NCBI GenBank assembly: GCA_038277395.1
Contig: CM076190.1
Coordinates: forward strand, 231,852,082 to 231,916,081
DNA length: 64,000 nucleotides
Source of the DNA: Dryocosmus kuriphilus
Lineage: Eukaryota > Arthropoda > Insecta > Hymenoptera > Cynipidae
Reading direction: 5' to 3'
The translations under genes and the position numbers were made by a program. Position 1 is the first letter of the stretch. Each line of letters opens with the position of its first letter. Below, piece after piece: positions 23,801 to 35,800 of this stretch. The notes beneath the pieces are model-generated. The model was given only the letters and a program-made list of their open reading frames with translations, searched no databases and was not told where the DNA came from.

Positions 23801-26800
23801 GATTTTTTCAAGTGCTTTGTAAAATTATATCCACTGTAGGGTACCTCCTAGCGATCCCAGTCAGAATTTATTAGCTAAGCATTTTAACCAAAATGTTTTC
23901 CTTTTACGGTGTAAAAGGAGAGGCACCATGGCTTAAAAAATCACAAATTTTGATCTAAATTTTATTGAATTTAAAAATTATAACTCTCAGTGTCAAATTT
24001 CGAGGCTGACTGATAAATTTCAGAAATCCACCTTGAATATTATAATTCAAGATCTTTGCAAGTCCATTAAAGATTTAAACAACCACATTAGTTTCTTGGA
24101 AGAGAGTATTGAATTATTGGTACCTTTCCACACGATTAATGACTTTTGCAAATTTCAAGAAATAAAAATTCAATGAGCTTTTGAGGATCAAAAATTAAAA
24201 TGCCAGAACAAATTCGAAATGTTAATTAATAATACAGAATCTGTGAGAAACACATTCTATAGTACCAGGCTAAGCAATAAATAGTTAAAGAATCTCTCCG
24301 GGATTAACAACTTGAAAATATTGCTAAAGTTGCTAGTCTTGGGAAAAATTTCGGTGTAAAAATAGAGAAGGAAAAGATACCGGTTTTTAACATCATTGTT
24401 GATGTTGAGTCAAACATCATCAAAATACCTGAAGCAGTTCAGGATCGGGTTAGATTGAGAATTGCGAATACGTTATGTGGAACAATGAACTCTGGTTTTG
24501 CGGACAAATCGAGACTCATGCAACCTCTGAAAAAAATTAAGGAGGCGGAGAAATTTTCTAAAGATAACCCGGATGTTATTTTTACGAAAGCTGATAAAGC
24601 TCATGTGACAGTAGCGTTGAAAAGGGATGATTATGACATGAAAGTTAATGATTTGTTGCAGCGTCGCGAAACTTAAGTTTTGTGAGTCAAGGACACGTGT
24701 AAAAAATTAGAAGGAATTTTACAAAATTAGTAAATAAATGGGAATCGAGTAACTATGTTAATAATAATCTCACTGCGAATCGCCTCAAAGTACCTCATGC
24801 TCAACCTTCTAAATTTTATGGCGTTCCAAAAATTCACAAGTTAGGTACCCCGCTTAGACCGATTGTTTCTTATGTAGGCAGTGGTACTTATGATTTGGCT
24901 AGATTCATTAAAAATATCATAGCCGATAATACCGAGGCGCCTAAGTCTAGAGTGCTTAACAGCTTCGACTTAGTAAAAAAATTGGGGCAATTGGCGATCC
25001 CTGACAATCATGTCTTCGTGTCTTTGGATATTGAATCTCTTTTTACATATGTACCCAAAGAAAAAACAGTGTTATCGGTTCGTAGTAGATGAAATCAAAT
25101 TAGCGATAAAATTGAATTCCGTGGACAGATTTTGAAGAGGGACTTCGATTATGTCTTTATAGTACCGACTTCAATTTTAAGGGTATGACATATTACCAAA
25201 AGAGAGGGCTACCAATGGGCTCCCCTATCTCTCCTATTTTAGAGGACATCGTCATGGATGACTTAGAGCAATTAACTTTACCAAAACTTGGATCCGAAGT
25301 ACCGGTGTACGTACGTAGGTCGATGACATTTTAGTAGCGCTCCCTGAAGGAGAAATAGATCATGCTTTACAAGCCTTTAATTCCAACGATTTTGGGATTA
25401 AGTTCACGCTTCAAAAAGAACAAAATATGGGGATAAATTTTCTGGATGTGACACTTCATAGAACGGATAATCAAAAAATAATTTTTATTTGGTACCGAAA
25501 ACCCACATGGTCAGGGAGATGTTTCTTCTGAAATATGGTAGACAGAGCTGTGTTACTTTCTGATAAACAATTTCATCCGGATAATTTGTGATTGGTTCAG
25601 GATACACTATTAGACAACTTTTATCCGTTACAATTTATCAGTGAAAACATAAATCTCAGATTGAATATTCTGGCACAAAAAGCACAACGTATCACCGATC
25701 AAATAACTCAAAACGTCGAAAATAAACAATACATTAGCATCTCTTACGTAGAGGTATTATCAGAACGGATCGCGAGAATTTTCCAAAACTATGAGATAAC
25801 TACGGCGTTCAAAAATGAGAGTAATCTTACAAGCGTTATGAGACCTACCAAAGATAAATTAAATCGGTTTGATGACCTCAATACTGTTTACGGTATATCG
25901 TGTAAGGGAAAAAATTGTAAAAGCGGTTTACATCGTTCAAACGAAACGTCCTTTAGGTGTAAGTGTAAAGGAACATAGGAAATATATAAATAACGAACCT
26001 AATAAACAGAACGCGCTCATGAAACATATGATACAAAAAAACCATCCTTTTTCAAGATTTTAGCAAATGAATACCACCTTCGTAAACGCTTGGTACTTGA
26101 AATGTGTCACATTGCCGCCAATAACGATACGGTCAATTTGAGAACGGATGTAGAAAAACTTTCTAAAATCTATTACCCCATCAAAAAACAGAATTAAATT
26201 CTTAGGAAAAGGGGTCGTCCATCCTCATTAACCTGCCTGTTGTCCCTGGAGTCTTACTACCGCTAGAATCAGCCCCCGATTTCTATTTTAAGATTTGGGA
26301 ACTTGTTAGAAAAATCGCCCACTCTTCAGGTGTGGACCGTCTTTCTAACAGAAAAGTTCTTTCCTCATATTTAAAGCTTTATTTTTGAATTTGTGGTTTT
26401 TTACAACAAAAATACATTTTTACCTGTGTGTGCTTGATTTTTTAATTTCTTTCCTCGAACTAAGAATCTGTGTTTGTGTGTGTTGGTTTGTGATTGTGTG
26501 TCGTTTCTCCATACCAGGTTTACACCTCACTTCTCACCGACACGGTTTAATACACAGGGAGGCGGGAGAAAGAGCACTATAAAGGTAAGGAATATTTAAG
26601 CATGATTATAACCTGTATGTATTCCAACTAATAATCTTTTTAGGGATTTATTTAACTGTAATTAGTTGGCACTGATGATGACCCCGATCCGGGTCGAAAC
26701 GTGTCTGCCTTCGATTTTTTTTTAAAATTCAAAAGAAAAAATCTTTTCAAGATTAAATAATCACAACATTCCAGACCAATTATTAAATAATTAATAACTT

Positions 26801-29800
26801 TGAAAGAAAAAATGACTCTCTAGCTCCGCTGGGAATCGAACCCAGGTCTACAGATTGCCGGTCTGGTGCTCTAACCCCTAAGCTACGGAGAGTACAAGAA
26901 TCATTATTTCTTTCAAAGGTATACCGTAGAGGAGAAACGACAACGTCATTCCATTCTAAACGGATTTGAGGATTTTAATTCCATGTCAATACGAATAATA
27001 CAGAATTCAAACATTCATTTTAACGTCTGGGCTAATATTTCAAGATTAAATAATCACAACATTCCAGACCAGATTATTTAATCTTGAAATATTAGCCCAG
27101 ACGTTAAAATGAATGTTTGAATTCTGTATTATTCGTATTGACATGGAATTAAAATCCTCAAATCCGTTTAGAATGGAATGACGTTGTCGTTTCTCCTCTA
27201 CGGTATACCTTTGAAAGAAATAATGATTCTTGTACTCTCCGTAGCTTAGGGGTTAGAGCACCAGACCGGCAATCTGTAGACCTGGGTTCGATTCCCAGCG
27301 GAGCTAGAGAGTCATTTTTTCTTTCAAAGTTATTAATTATTTAATAATTGGTCTGGAATGTTGTGATTATTTAACCTTGAAATATTAGCCCAGACGTTAA
27401 AATGAATGTTTGAAAAAATCTTTTGTTTTAACTGAGAACCTTGGGCAAAATAAATATATTCCAAACATTTAATAATTGGGTCAATGATAAAAAACGATAT
27501 CTTGCCATAAAAGAATAAAGATGTCACGCAACAATTCTTATTAGTCCCAGTTTTACACCCAGTTTGGCGTAAATTGGATGATTTTTTGAAAATATTATCC
27601 GCCATCTTGATTCCGCCATTTTGGATTAATAATTTTCAAAAATTGATTTCAGATTAGTATTCAGCGATCCCAAAAACCTCCGCATACCAGATTTGTCGTA
27701 AATTGGTCGATTTTTCGAAAATCTTGTCCGCCAACCGTGTAACGTACTCTAAAGTATGCCTTTTGAGGATAATTAAAAAACAGAAATTTTTGCTGCTTTG
27801 GCCTCTCTAACAGTCTTCTTCAGGAGAGATAGTGGAGTTTATTTTTTTTTCGCGCGGTTGCTGCTTTTCAATACTCCTTTCTAGGATATTCCAGAAATAG
27901 TTACTTTCGCTGCTTTAGCATCTCTAACAGTCCTTTTTAGGATAGTTAGTGGAGTTCTTTTTTTGGGGGGGCGCAATAGCTGTTTCTTAATATTTCTTTC
28001 TAGGAGTCTTTGAAATCTGTTATTTTATTCCTTTCTTCCACCATAACTTTTCTAACAGAACAAAAGAGAGTTTATTTACTAATGATGAGAGGTTGGGGTG
28101 ATAGATGTAGGTCGCATGACGAATTAGTGCAGTTATTTAATGAAACGATTCGATAAGGCTTAATAGGTACTAGCAAATCCACTGTCTCTAAAACTATCAG
28201 GAGATTTGAAGAAGATTTAACTCTTAGGAAGGCCTCTCACAGCTTCAAATTAATCGAGTGTCAATTTTTAGGAATTTAAAGATCACTAAATTTCATCACT
28301 ACAAAATACCCCTTCACCAAGGTATAAATGAGAATTATTTTGACCGGCGAGTTGAACTTTGTGAGAACATGATGGAAAGAATTGCTCAGAATCCTAATTT
28401 TCAGTCACACATCGTTTCTTCAGAGGAGTCAACATTTCAACTTACGGTGAAGTCATTCGCTACAATTCTAGATATTGGAGCAAAGAAACTCTTCATTGGC
28501 TACGAGAACATCATACGCAGTACGCGCAAAAATTGAATGTTTCGCCGGTACTTTTAGGTATCGAATAGTTGGACATTTTTCATTGACGTAAATTTAGATG
28601 GGCCAAGATATCTGGAGTTACAACAGGAGCAAGTAATCCTAGCGATTCAGGAAATAGTTGGTGATGATTTTAATGAGGTTTTGTGCCAGCATGATGTTGC
28701 ACTTGATCATTTTCAGGTGATTGTGAGAAACTACCTAGATGTAGTATTTAGTAATCGTTGTATAGGTCGCAGAGGAACTATTGAGTGGCCAGCCAGGTCC
28801 CATGATCTGACTCCATTTGACTTTTTTCTTTGCGGCCACATAAGAAATAAAGTGAACGTTACTGAGCCACGAGATTTAGAAGATCTAAGACAAAAAATAA
28901 TCAATGCTCGCGATGGTATTACACCTGATATGATAAGGAGTGCGATAGAAAATTTTTATGTTTGGCTAGGAATCTGCCAGGATTTTGGTGGAGAACATTT
29001 TGAGCACAGGTTGTAAGCCTTGCCTTAACTGGCCGAGACCGTTAGCCTTGTCTTAACTGGACAGACCATCTCCTTGTCTTAACTGACTGGGATCGCTACG
29101 AGGTACCCTAAACTGGCTGTGATTTTTCAAAATTCTTGAAAAAATCTTTTTAAAATGACCTTGAAAGCCTGGGTCAAATCGAAGAGCATGATTATGGATA
29201 AAATCACAATTAAATGTAGAATTTACTGCTTTTACCAAATCCGCCATAAGCAATGGGGGTTCCCATATGAAAAAACAAGTGTGAACTTGAAATGACCTTG
29301 AACGTCATGGTCAAGGCTAAACTTGAATATAAAATTTCGTGCTATTTCCACATCCACAATGAAAAATAGGGTTTTCCATTTGAAAAAACAATTTCGGCCT
29401 TTTAATGACCTTGAAGATGATGGCCAGGGGCATGGTCAAGGTCACACTTGAACGTAAAATTTCCTGCTCCTTCCAAATCCGCAAGAAAAAATGGGGCTTC
29501 CCATTTAAAAAATTGAAAGTAGTTTCCATTTGAAAAAACAATTTTGTCCTTGGAATGACCTTGAATGTTGTGGTGAAGGAAATGGTCAAGGTCATACTTG
29601 AACGTAAAGTATCCCGCTCTTCCCAAGTCCGCAATAAAAATCGGGCTTCCCATTTCAAAAATTGAATATGGCATTGACATGACGTTCCAGTTCATGGTTA
29701 AGGTGAAACCAATGTCACCATTGAATAGCAAGGGAAAAATCCTAAAACTTTTGTATTTAATGTTTTTCAGAAAAAATTCATTCCTGATGAGTTATTAAGG

Positions 29801-32800
29801 GGTTTCCATACTTTTTTACCACCCTGTATATATACATATACAAGGTGTCCTAGACCACCCATACAAACCTTTTGAAATCTGTACTACTTAATAAAAATAA
29901 AAATGCAGTACCTCCTAATAGTGAATGGACTATGCCGAATCGATTGGAGGTATTCAGTGATTCAGATATTCAGTGGCCTATTTAGACCGGAAATCATTTT
30001 ACATTCTCATCTCAGTGAGAAGGTATGAGTTTCAAGTGAAAAATGATTTTCGCGGATTTCATAAAATCTCGACGTTTCGTGACCCCCTGAATTCGAAAAA
30101 AACATGTTTTACGACGGTGCCTGTCTGTCTGCTCTCGTTGTCGTTCTTGTTGTCGTTCTTGTTGTCGTTCTTGTCGTCGTCGTCGTCGTCGTCTTCGGAG
30201 CCTATTCCCACGACAACTTTCGAAGGACTAATTTGATTGGATTGCGCTTTGGCAGGCTTTTTTAGGGCGTAGAAGGTAAGGACCAGTTCGTTAGCCAGCG
30301 TTTTTTGACAAGTGTTTATGGTTTTATCCATGAAGAAAGGTTTTCACAAAATCAAAAAATGAATTTTCGGAGTAAACTATGCAAGATAAAAAAAAAGATG
30401 GTGAAAGATGAAGTTATTCACCTCAAAAAAATCTGCAAATTTTGTTTCAACCATTTTTTGATAAAATGCACGGTTTTTGTTCTAATTGAGAATACGTTAT
30501 TAAAAACAAAAAAATGTGGTTTCTTACCAAAATATACAAGATACGAAAAATGATAATAAACAAAGTTGTTAGGCTTAAGAGGATCTACGAATTTTTGTAT
30601 TAACTATTTTTTGATAAAATGCACGGTTTTTGTTTTAATCGAAAAACTGTTGTTAAAAACCAAAAATTCAAATTTTCCGTCATACTATGCAAGATATGAG
30701 AAAATATTAACAAGCAGAATTGTTAAGCTTGGCAAGAGCTACAAAATTTATTTATAAGACTCATCGTTTTACTTTTAGGAATCGAAATCCTGCATTGCGA
30801 ATATTTGGAAAATCACAAGAAAGCTGTACCAATCTACAACGTGTTTAAAAAAAAATTAATTGTAGAGCGCGAAGCGCGGATGTCTTGACGAGAATGTATT
30901 CCTTAAGGTCGATAGAGCCTTAAGTAAAATAATTTCTTTTGTAATCTTTATTAAAGAATTAAAATTTAATAGTTTCATTAAAAGTTGGTGTTTTCAAGCT
31001 TTACGACCCAAGTATCGAATACCGAGCACGATGTGCAAGGACAAAAAACATCCAAGCGCAAAGCGCGAGATGAGAATGTGCCCGTGAAGCGGGCAGATTT
31101 TTTAAAATGAAACGCCACTTTTTTATTGATTTCGATTCCACGCTAAAAAGTAAGAAACTTTTATGAGAAAATTTTTTTTCCAAATCGTCGTTTTCCACCC
31201 CAAAATGCTTTCTGAATTCTAACTGAGCCGTCGGACCGAATAAGGTAACATAAAATTATTTGGCTGGGAGTGGGGATGCCCCTGGAGCCTTTCAAAAGTA
31301 TCTTCGAGTTAAACTTTTGAATGCTATATATAACGCGAAATTTTATTGCAAATATTTTTTCCTTCAGACAAAAAATTGTAGCTTTTTTAGTTTTCTAAGT
31401 AAAGCAAAAAGACTGACTTTCTTGGAAAAATCGATTTTAATTCGTTTTTCGCTTCAACTCGTGCATTGTCCGTCGCTTTTTAGAATTTTTCAATAAAATT
31501 TTTAGCGAATTCACTTCGGAATATCCTTCGACTGATAGAGCAAGAGGAATTCTAAAATTTATTTTTAAACAAATTTTATTCATTTTTTTCTGACGCTCTG
31601 CGCCAAAGATAAAAACTAATCACGTAATCAGGTAATATCGAAGTATTATGAATAAATAAATAAATATGTAATATTGAATAATATAAAACAATTTATTTAT
31701 TTGTTCATCCTCAAATTTTAATTCGTAAAATTTTACAATATTCAGCGCAACACATGATAAGAATTAATCAGATTTACTGCATTACCATAACACCTGGTCG
31801 AGGGAATGCTGACTACACTCGCTCGAGCATGAGTCGACTCATGATGAATGCACGGTGGCAGATAAAGTAGTAAAGATAAAGCCGGTAAAGTCACTATACC
31901 ACAGCAGGATGCTATAAGGAAGAGATTAAGGTAAAGTAGTAAACACAAGCATTATCAAAGCGAATTACCACGTGCAGCGAAATAATGTGTAATACTGACA
32001 AATCGGTATTGGTAAAATAATCATAGTACCAAGACATAATTAACTGATATCATCGCATTATTTACCGCTATAGATTACTATTTCAATAAGATGTTAATGA
32101 ATATGAAACTTAACGAACTATTAGGATCATCAATGTAAAACTATATATCGACTACTAATATGTAAGTTTAAGATGCGAAAGCGTAATAAAGGTTTCAAAG
32201 AGCGAATCAACTAATAAACAATCAATAATCAATCGATAATCAGTCAATAATCTATCAATAATAATCCACTCAAAAGAGTTTGACCTCATCAGAAGGACTA
32301 TATTCACTAAAAGGGTTATCCATATGTATCATCAATTTAACAAACTCGCTCGATTTGCGATTCGAGAACTTCCGAGTGCACCTTCATGGTGACGAGCCAT
32401 GCTCTACGTGAATTTGATGCAAATTTGCGTTCTTTTTAATATCAAAGATAATGCTACCAAACTAACTGTAAATAATGAGGGATGATAATGTAAACATACG
32501 TGCTGATGTAAAATTTTGCAATGAGTACTTGACTTTTAAAATAAACCAAAATCCTTACAAGGGAAGATTGAGAGTATATAAGCCCCCAGCTCGCCCCCAG
32601 AATTGACTTACGTTTCCAGCAGATACATTGTAAACGTCGTCCTCTGAGATCAGTTAGATAACCTCAAGTCACAATGTTGATAGAGGAAAGATTTAACATC
32701 CTCATGAAACTTTTAACGTCTGGGAAGGAATATATAAGTAGTAGACAATCAACACGTCCAGACCAACACCGTTTAATAACTAGATTAAAATTTGGCGTTT

Positions 32801-35800
32801 CGTCATTAGTATAATGACCTCATCAGAGTGCCTAATATAAGAAATTACATAGGAGATTAGAAAATAGAAGAACCAAAAATTGTGATAATACCATAAATTT
32901 GACAAGATCTGACAAAAAGATCTTACCTTGATGATAAAAAAGTTCCGCTTAAGAGAATTGTATTCTAATAGTTAGCATCATGGTCAAAATTTGACGAAGA
33001 GAAAAAAGATGGTATGAAAGTTATGTTAGTTAAAATGGAAAAGACATCTTTTATTTAAAATTCTCCTCTTCATACCCAATCTACAAAATTACAATATAGA
33101 ATAAGGATGTTATAAATAATCATGGATTAAGAAATTTTTAATTTTTGAGGTTAAGACTGACGGAAGAGAGGTTAGGAAATTTAGTTACATGAGAGAAAAT
33201 ATATATTTTGTAAAGAAATATTTACCTAAATTACAATGTTACATTAAATTAATCATCCAAAATATAAAAAGGCACTGTGAAAAATGTTGTTTAAAAAATT
33301 ATAAAATTACATTTTGTCAACTTTTTTGGAGGCAGTAAGGTAGAACACCTTGCTACCACAGATCCAGAATGGGTACTGATGAAAAGGAGAAGAAATTTAA
33401 ATTCAAGATGAAAAGGCGGCGCCAGAATTTGAAATTTTATATATAAAAATTTTTTTTAAAAATTATAAAATTCTTTCTATAATCATATTATAAGCTGGAT
33501 TGTAGAAATTTAAATCAGTTATATTATTTAAAGCTTCGCTATTTTCTTTTTTAATATACATCATTTCAACAAATATCCTTTTAAAGTAATTATCATCTTT
33601 ATATAAAATTTTAATCTCATCCCATTTAATACAATGTTTATTTCCATCATGAACCGAGTGAACATGTTTGGCAATTTCTTTATTGTTTTTAGTACAATGA
33701 TTAATCTTCTTATAGTGTTCATTCCTTCTTATTTCCAATGCTCTTTTAGTTTGACCTACGTATGATTTTCCACAAGAACAATCTAACTTGTAGACCACGT
33801 TGCATTTCTCCAATTTGTCTAATGAGTCTTTTCCAAGTTTAATAAGACAATCAAGTTTTGAATCAATTTCAAAAACGGTATTAATGCTAAAATTTGAAAA
33901 CAATCTACGTATCGGAAAAGAAATTTCTGGATAAAAATTGAAGGAAACAAACTTTTTTTTGTTGAGTGATGTTAGATAAGTTGAAATCAAAAGGCCTTTT
34001 GTTGTTAATTTGAAATACTCTTATACTGATATGTTTTTCAATAAATTGTTCTGGATAGCTGTTATATTTTAAGGTCTCTTTAACTAAATTTAAATTATTT
34101 TTTTGAAAAGACACATCAGACAAAAGAACAGCGGAATCGACCAAGTTTTGTACAATGCCAATTTTCTGATGTATAGGATTATTAGCTAAGAAATTTAAAA
34201 CTCTTCCTGAATATGTGTCTTTTCTGAACCAATTAGCTACAATATCATTATAATTATTTCTGATGATTTTCAAATTTAAAAAATTAATAAAGTTATCAGA
34301 TTCGATTTCAAAAATGAATTTTAATCTCTCGTGGTAATTATTAAAGGAGGAAACAATATAATCAACCTGGTCTTTCGGAACAATAAGGAATGTATCATCA
34401 ACATATCTAAAGAATTCGTGGATTTTATAATTTAAATTTTTTAAAATTTCAGTTTCGAAATCTTGCATAACGATTTCCGCTAATATGCCTGAAATGGGAG
34501 AACTCATTGGAGTACCAAACTTTTGGTTATAAAAATTATTATCAAATTCGAAAGTTGTAGATTTCATAAGAAAAGAAATACCAGATATAAAGTCATTTTG
34601 TGAAATGCTAGTATGAAGTTTAACATAATTCCATCTCTTTTCAATACCAATAAGAACCAATTCAAGAGGAATATTTGTGAAAAGAGATACAACACCAAGA
34701 GACATGAAAATATGGTTATTAGGAATTTTTTCTTTGATAATATTTTCTCTAAAAGTAATAGAATTTTTAACGAATGAATTAAATTTCGAGATTGAATCAG
34801 ATAGAATTTTGTTCATTGTTTTAGCAAGATAATAAGTTTGAGAGTTAATATAAGAAACGACAGGTCTCAATGGGCAATCTATTTTATGAATCTTTGGAAG
34901 ACCATACATTCTAGCTATAATTGTATTAGATGTTGAAATGGAAGCAAGTTTTAAATTCCTACCAAGGTAACCCTTTAAGTTCCAATCCTTTAGTAAACTA
35001 AAAGTAGAGTTTCGAAGTTTTTGAAGTGGATTAACATCTGTTATTTTATCATAAGTGTTAGTGTCACTGAGCATTGTGTGTTCGTTTTTAAATAATAAGA
35101 AGATTTGTTGAGAATGACTGTGGCATTTCCTTTATCAGCTTTAGTAACCAGAATATCAGTGTTATGTTTAATAAAACTTTTAGTTAATTTTATATTTTTC
35201 GCTATTTCTTGGTCTACAATAGAAATCTTTCTAGGTTTTTTTAAATAATTTGAAGTTAAGGTAAGCACCTTATGTCGAAGTTCAACCCTAGATTCTAATG
35301 GAATCTTATTAATGTTCATTTCAAAATCTTTTATGGTTTCCAAAATTTGGTTTTCCTTCGTTTTGATATAACAAGAACTAAATTTTTCGCCGAGTCTAAG
35401 AATATCAACTACAGAGTCGGGAATAGTTTTATCTGATAAATTAAAAATCCAAGGATCAGGAATATTTTCTAATTTATGTTTGTTTATATAAAAGTTAGGA
35501 TTTGGATTATTATGGAATAAGGATTGAAATTTCTTGTTAAGAGTGATTTCATTTTTACAAATATAGGAATCATTAGAATTTTCAAATTGATGTATAAAAT
35601 TTTCAAAGTCAGAGAGCGAAATGTTGATTTTAATTTTGTTTTTTAAAACTTCAAGGCTTTTTGCAAAAATTTAATGTGATTATGAATATCTTCTATTTCA
35701 ATCTTTCTGATTTGGATCCTCAATTTATCAGTTACATTTTTGATCTTATTTTTACAATTAAAACTATACATATTCAAGTTAGAAATGTTTTTAACAGAGT

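Larger units (their letters stand above)
26748..27412. mobile_element. Palindromic tRNA-bearing insertion with 12-bp target duplication
   Basis: AAAAAATCTTTT flanks it on both sides (26736-26747 and 27413-27424). Between these lies an almost perfect palindrome: arms 26745-27055 and 27072-27382 (one mismatch seen) around a 16-nt loop ACAACATTCCAGACCA. Each arm carries the same tRNA-like sequence in opposite orientation. The segment after the right arm (ATATTAGCCCAGACGTTAAA...) repeats sequence found next to the centre. No protein is encoded. It may be an inverted SINE dimer or foldback element; a read-level palindrome artefact must be excluded. Confidence 0.7.
28030..29826 (+). mobile_element. 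Mariner-like element (DD41D-type family), copy B
   Basis: Carries a transposase relic (28080-29016) followed by about 800 bp of terminal sequence with the family's TGACCTTGA/TCAAGGTCA repeats. It ends in a right TIR (TTCCATACTTTTTTACCACCCTG). No matching left TIR was found, so the left end appears truncated. Confidence 0.8.

Noticed and set aside
26823..27304. A pair of functional nuclear tRNA-Ala genes
   Set aside because: C33 in place of U33, only five acceptor pairs and location within a palindromic insertion argue for tRNA-derived repeats.
30059..30331. Minus-strand ORF with a poly-Asp/Asn stretch
   Set aside because: It is produced by the GTCGTT/GTC microsatellite; no domain on either side.
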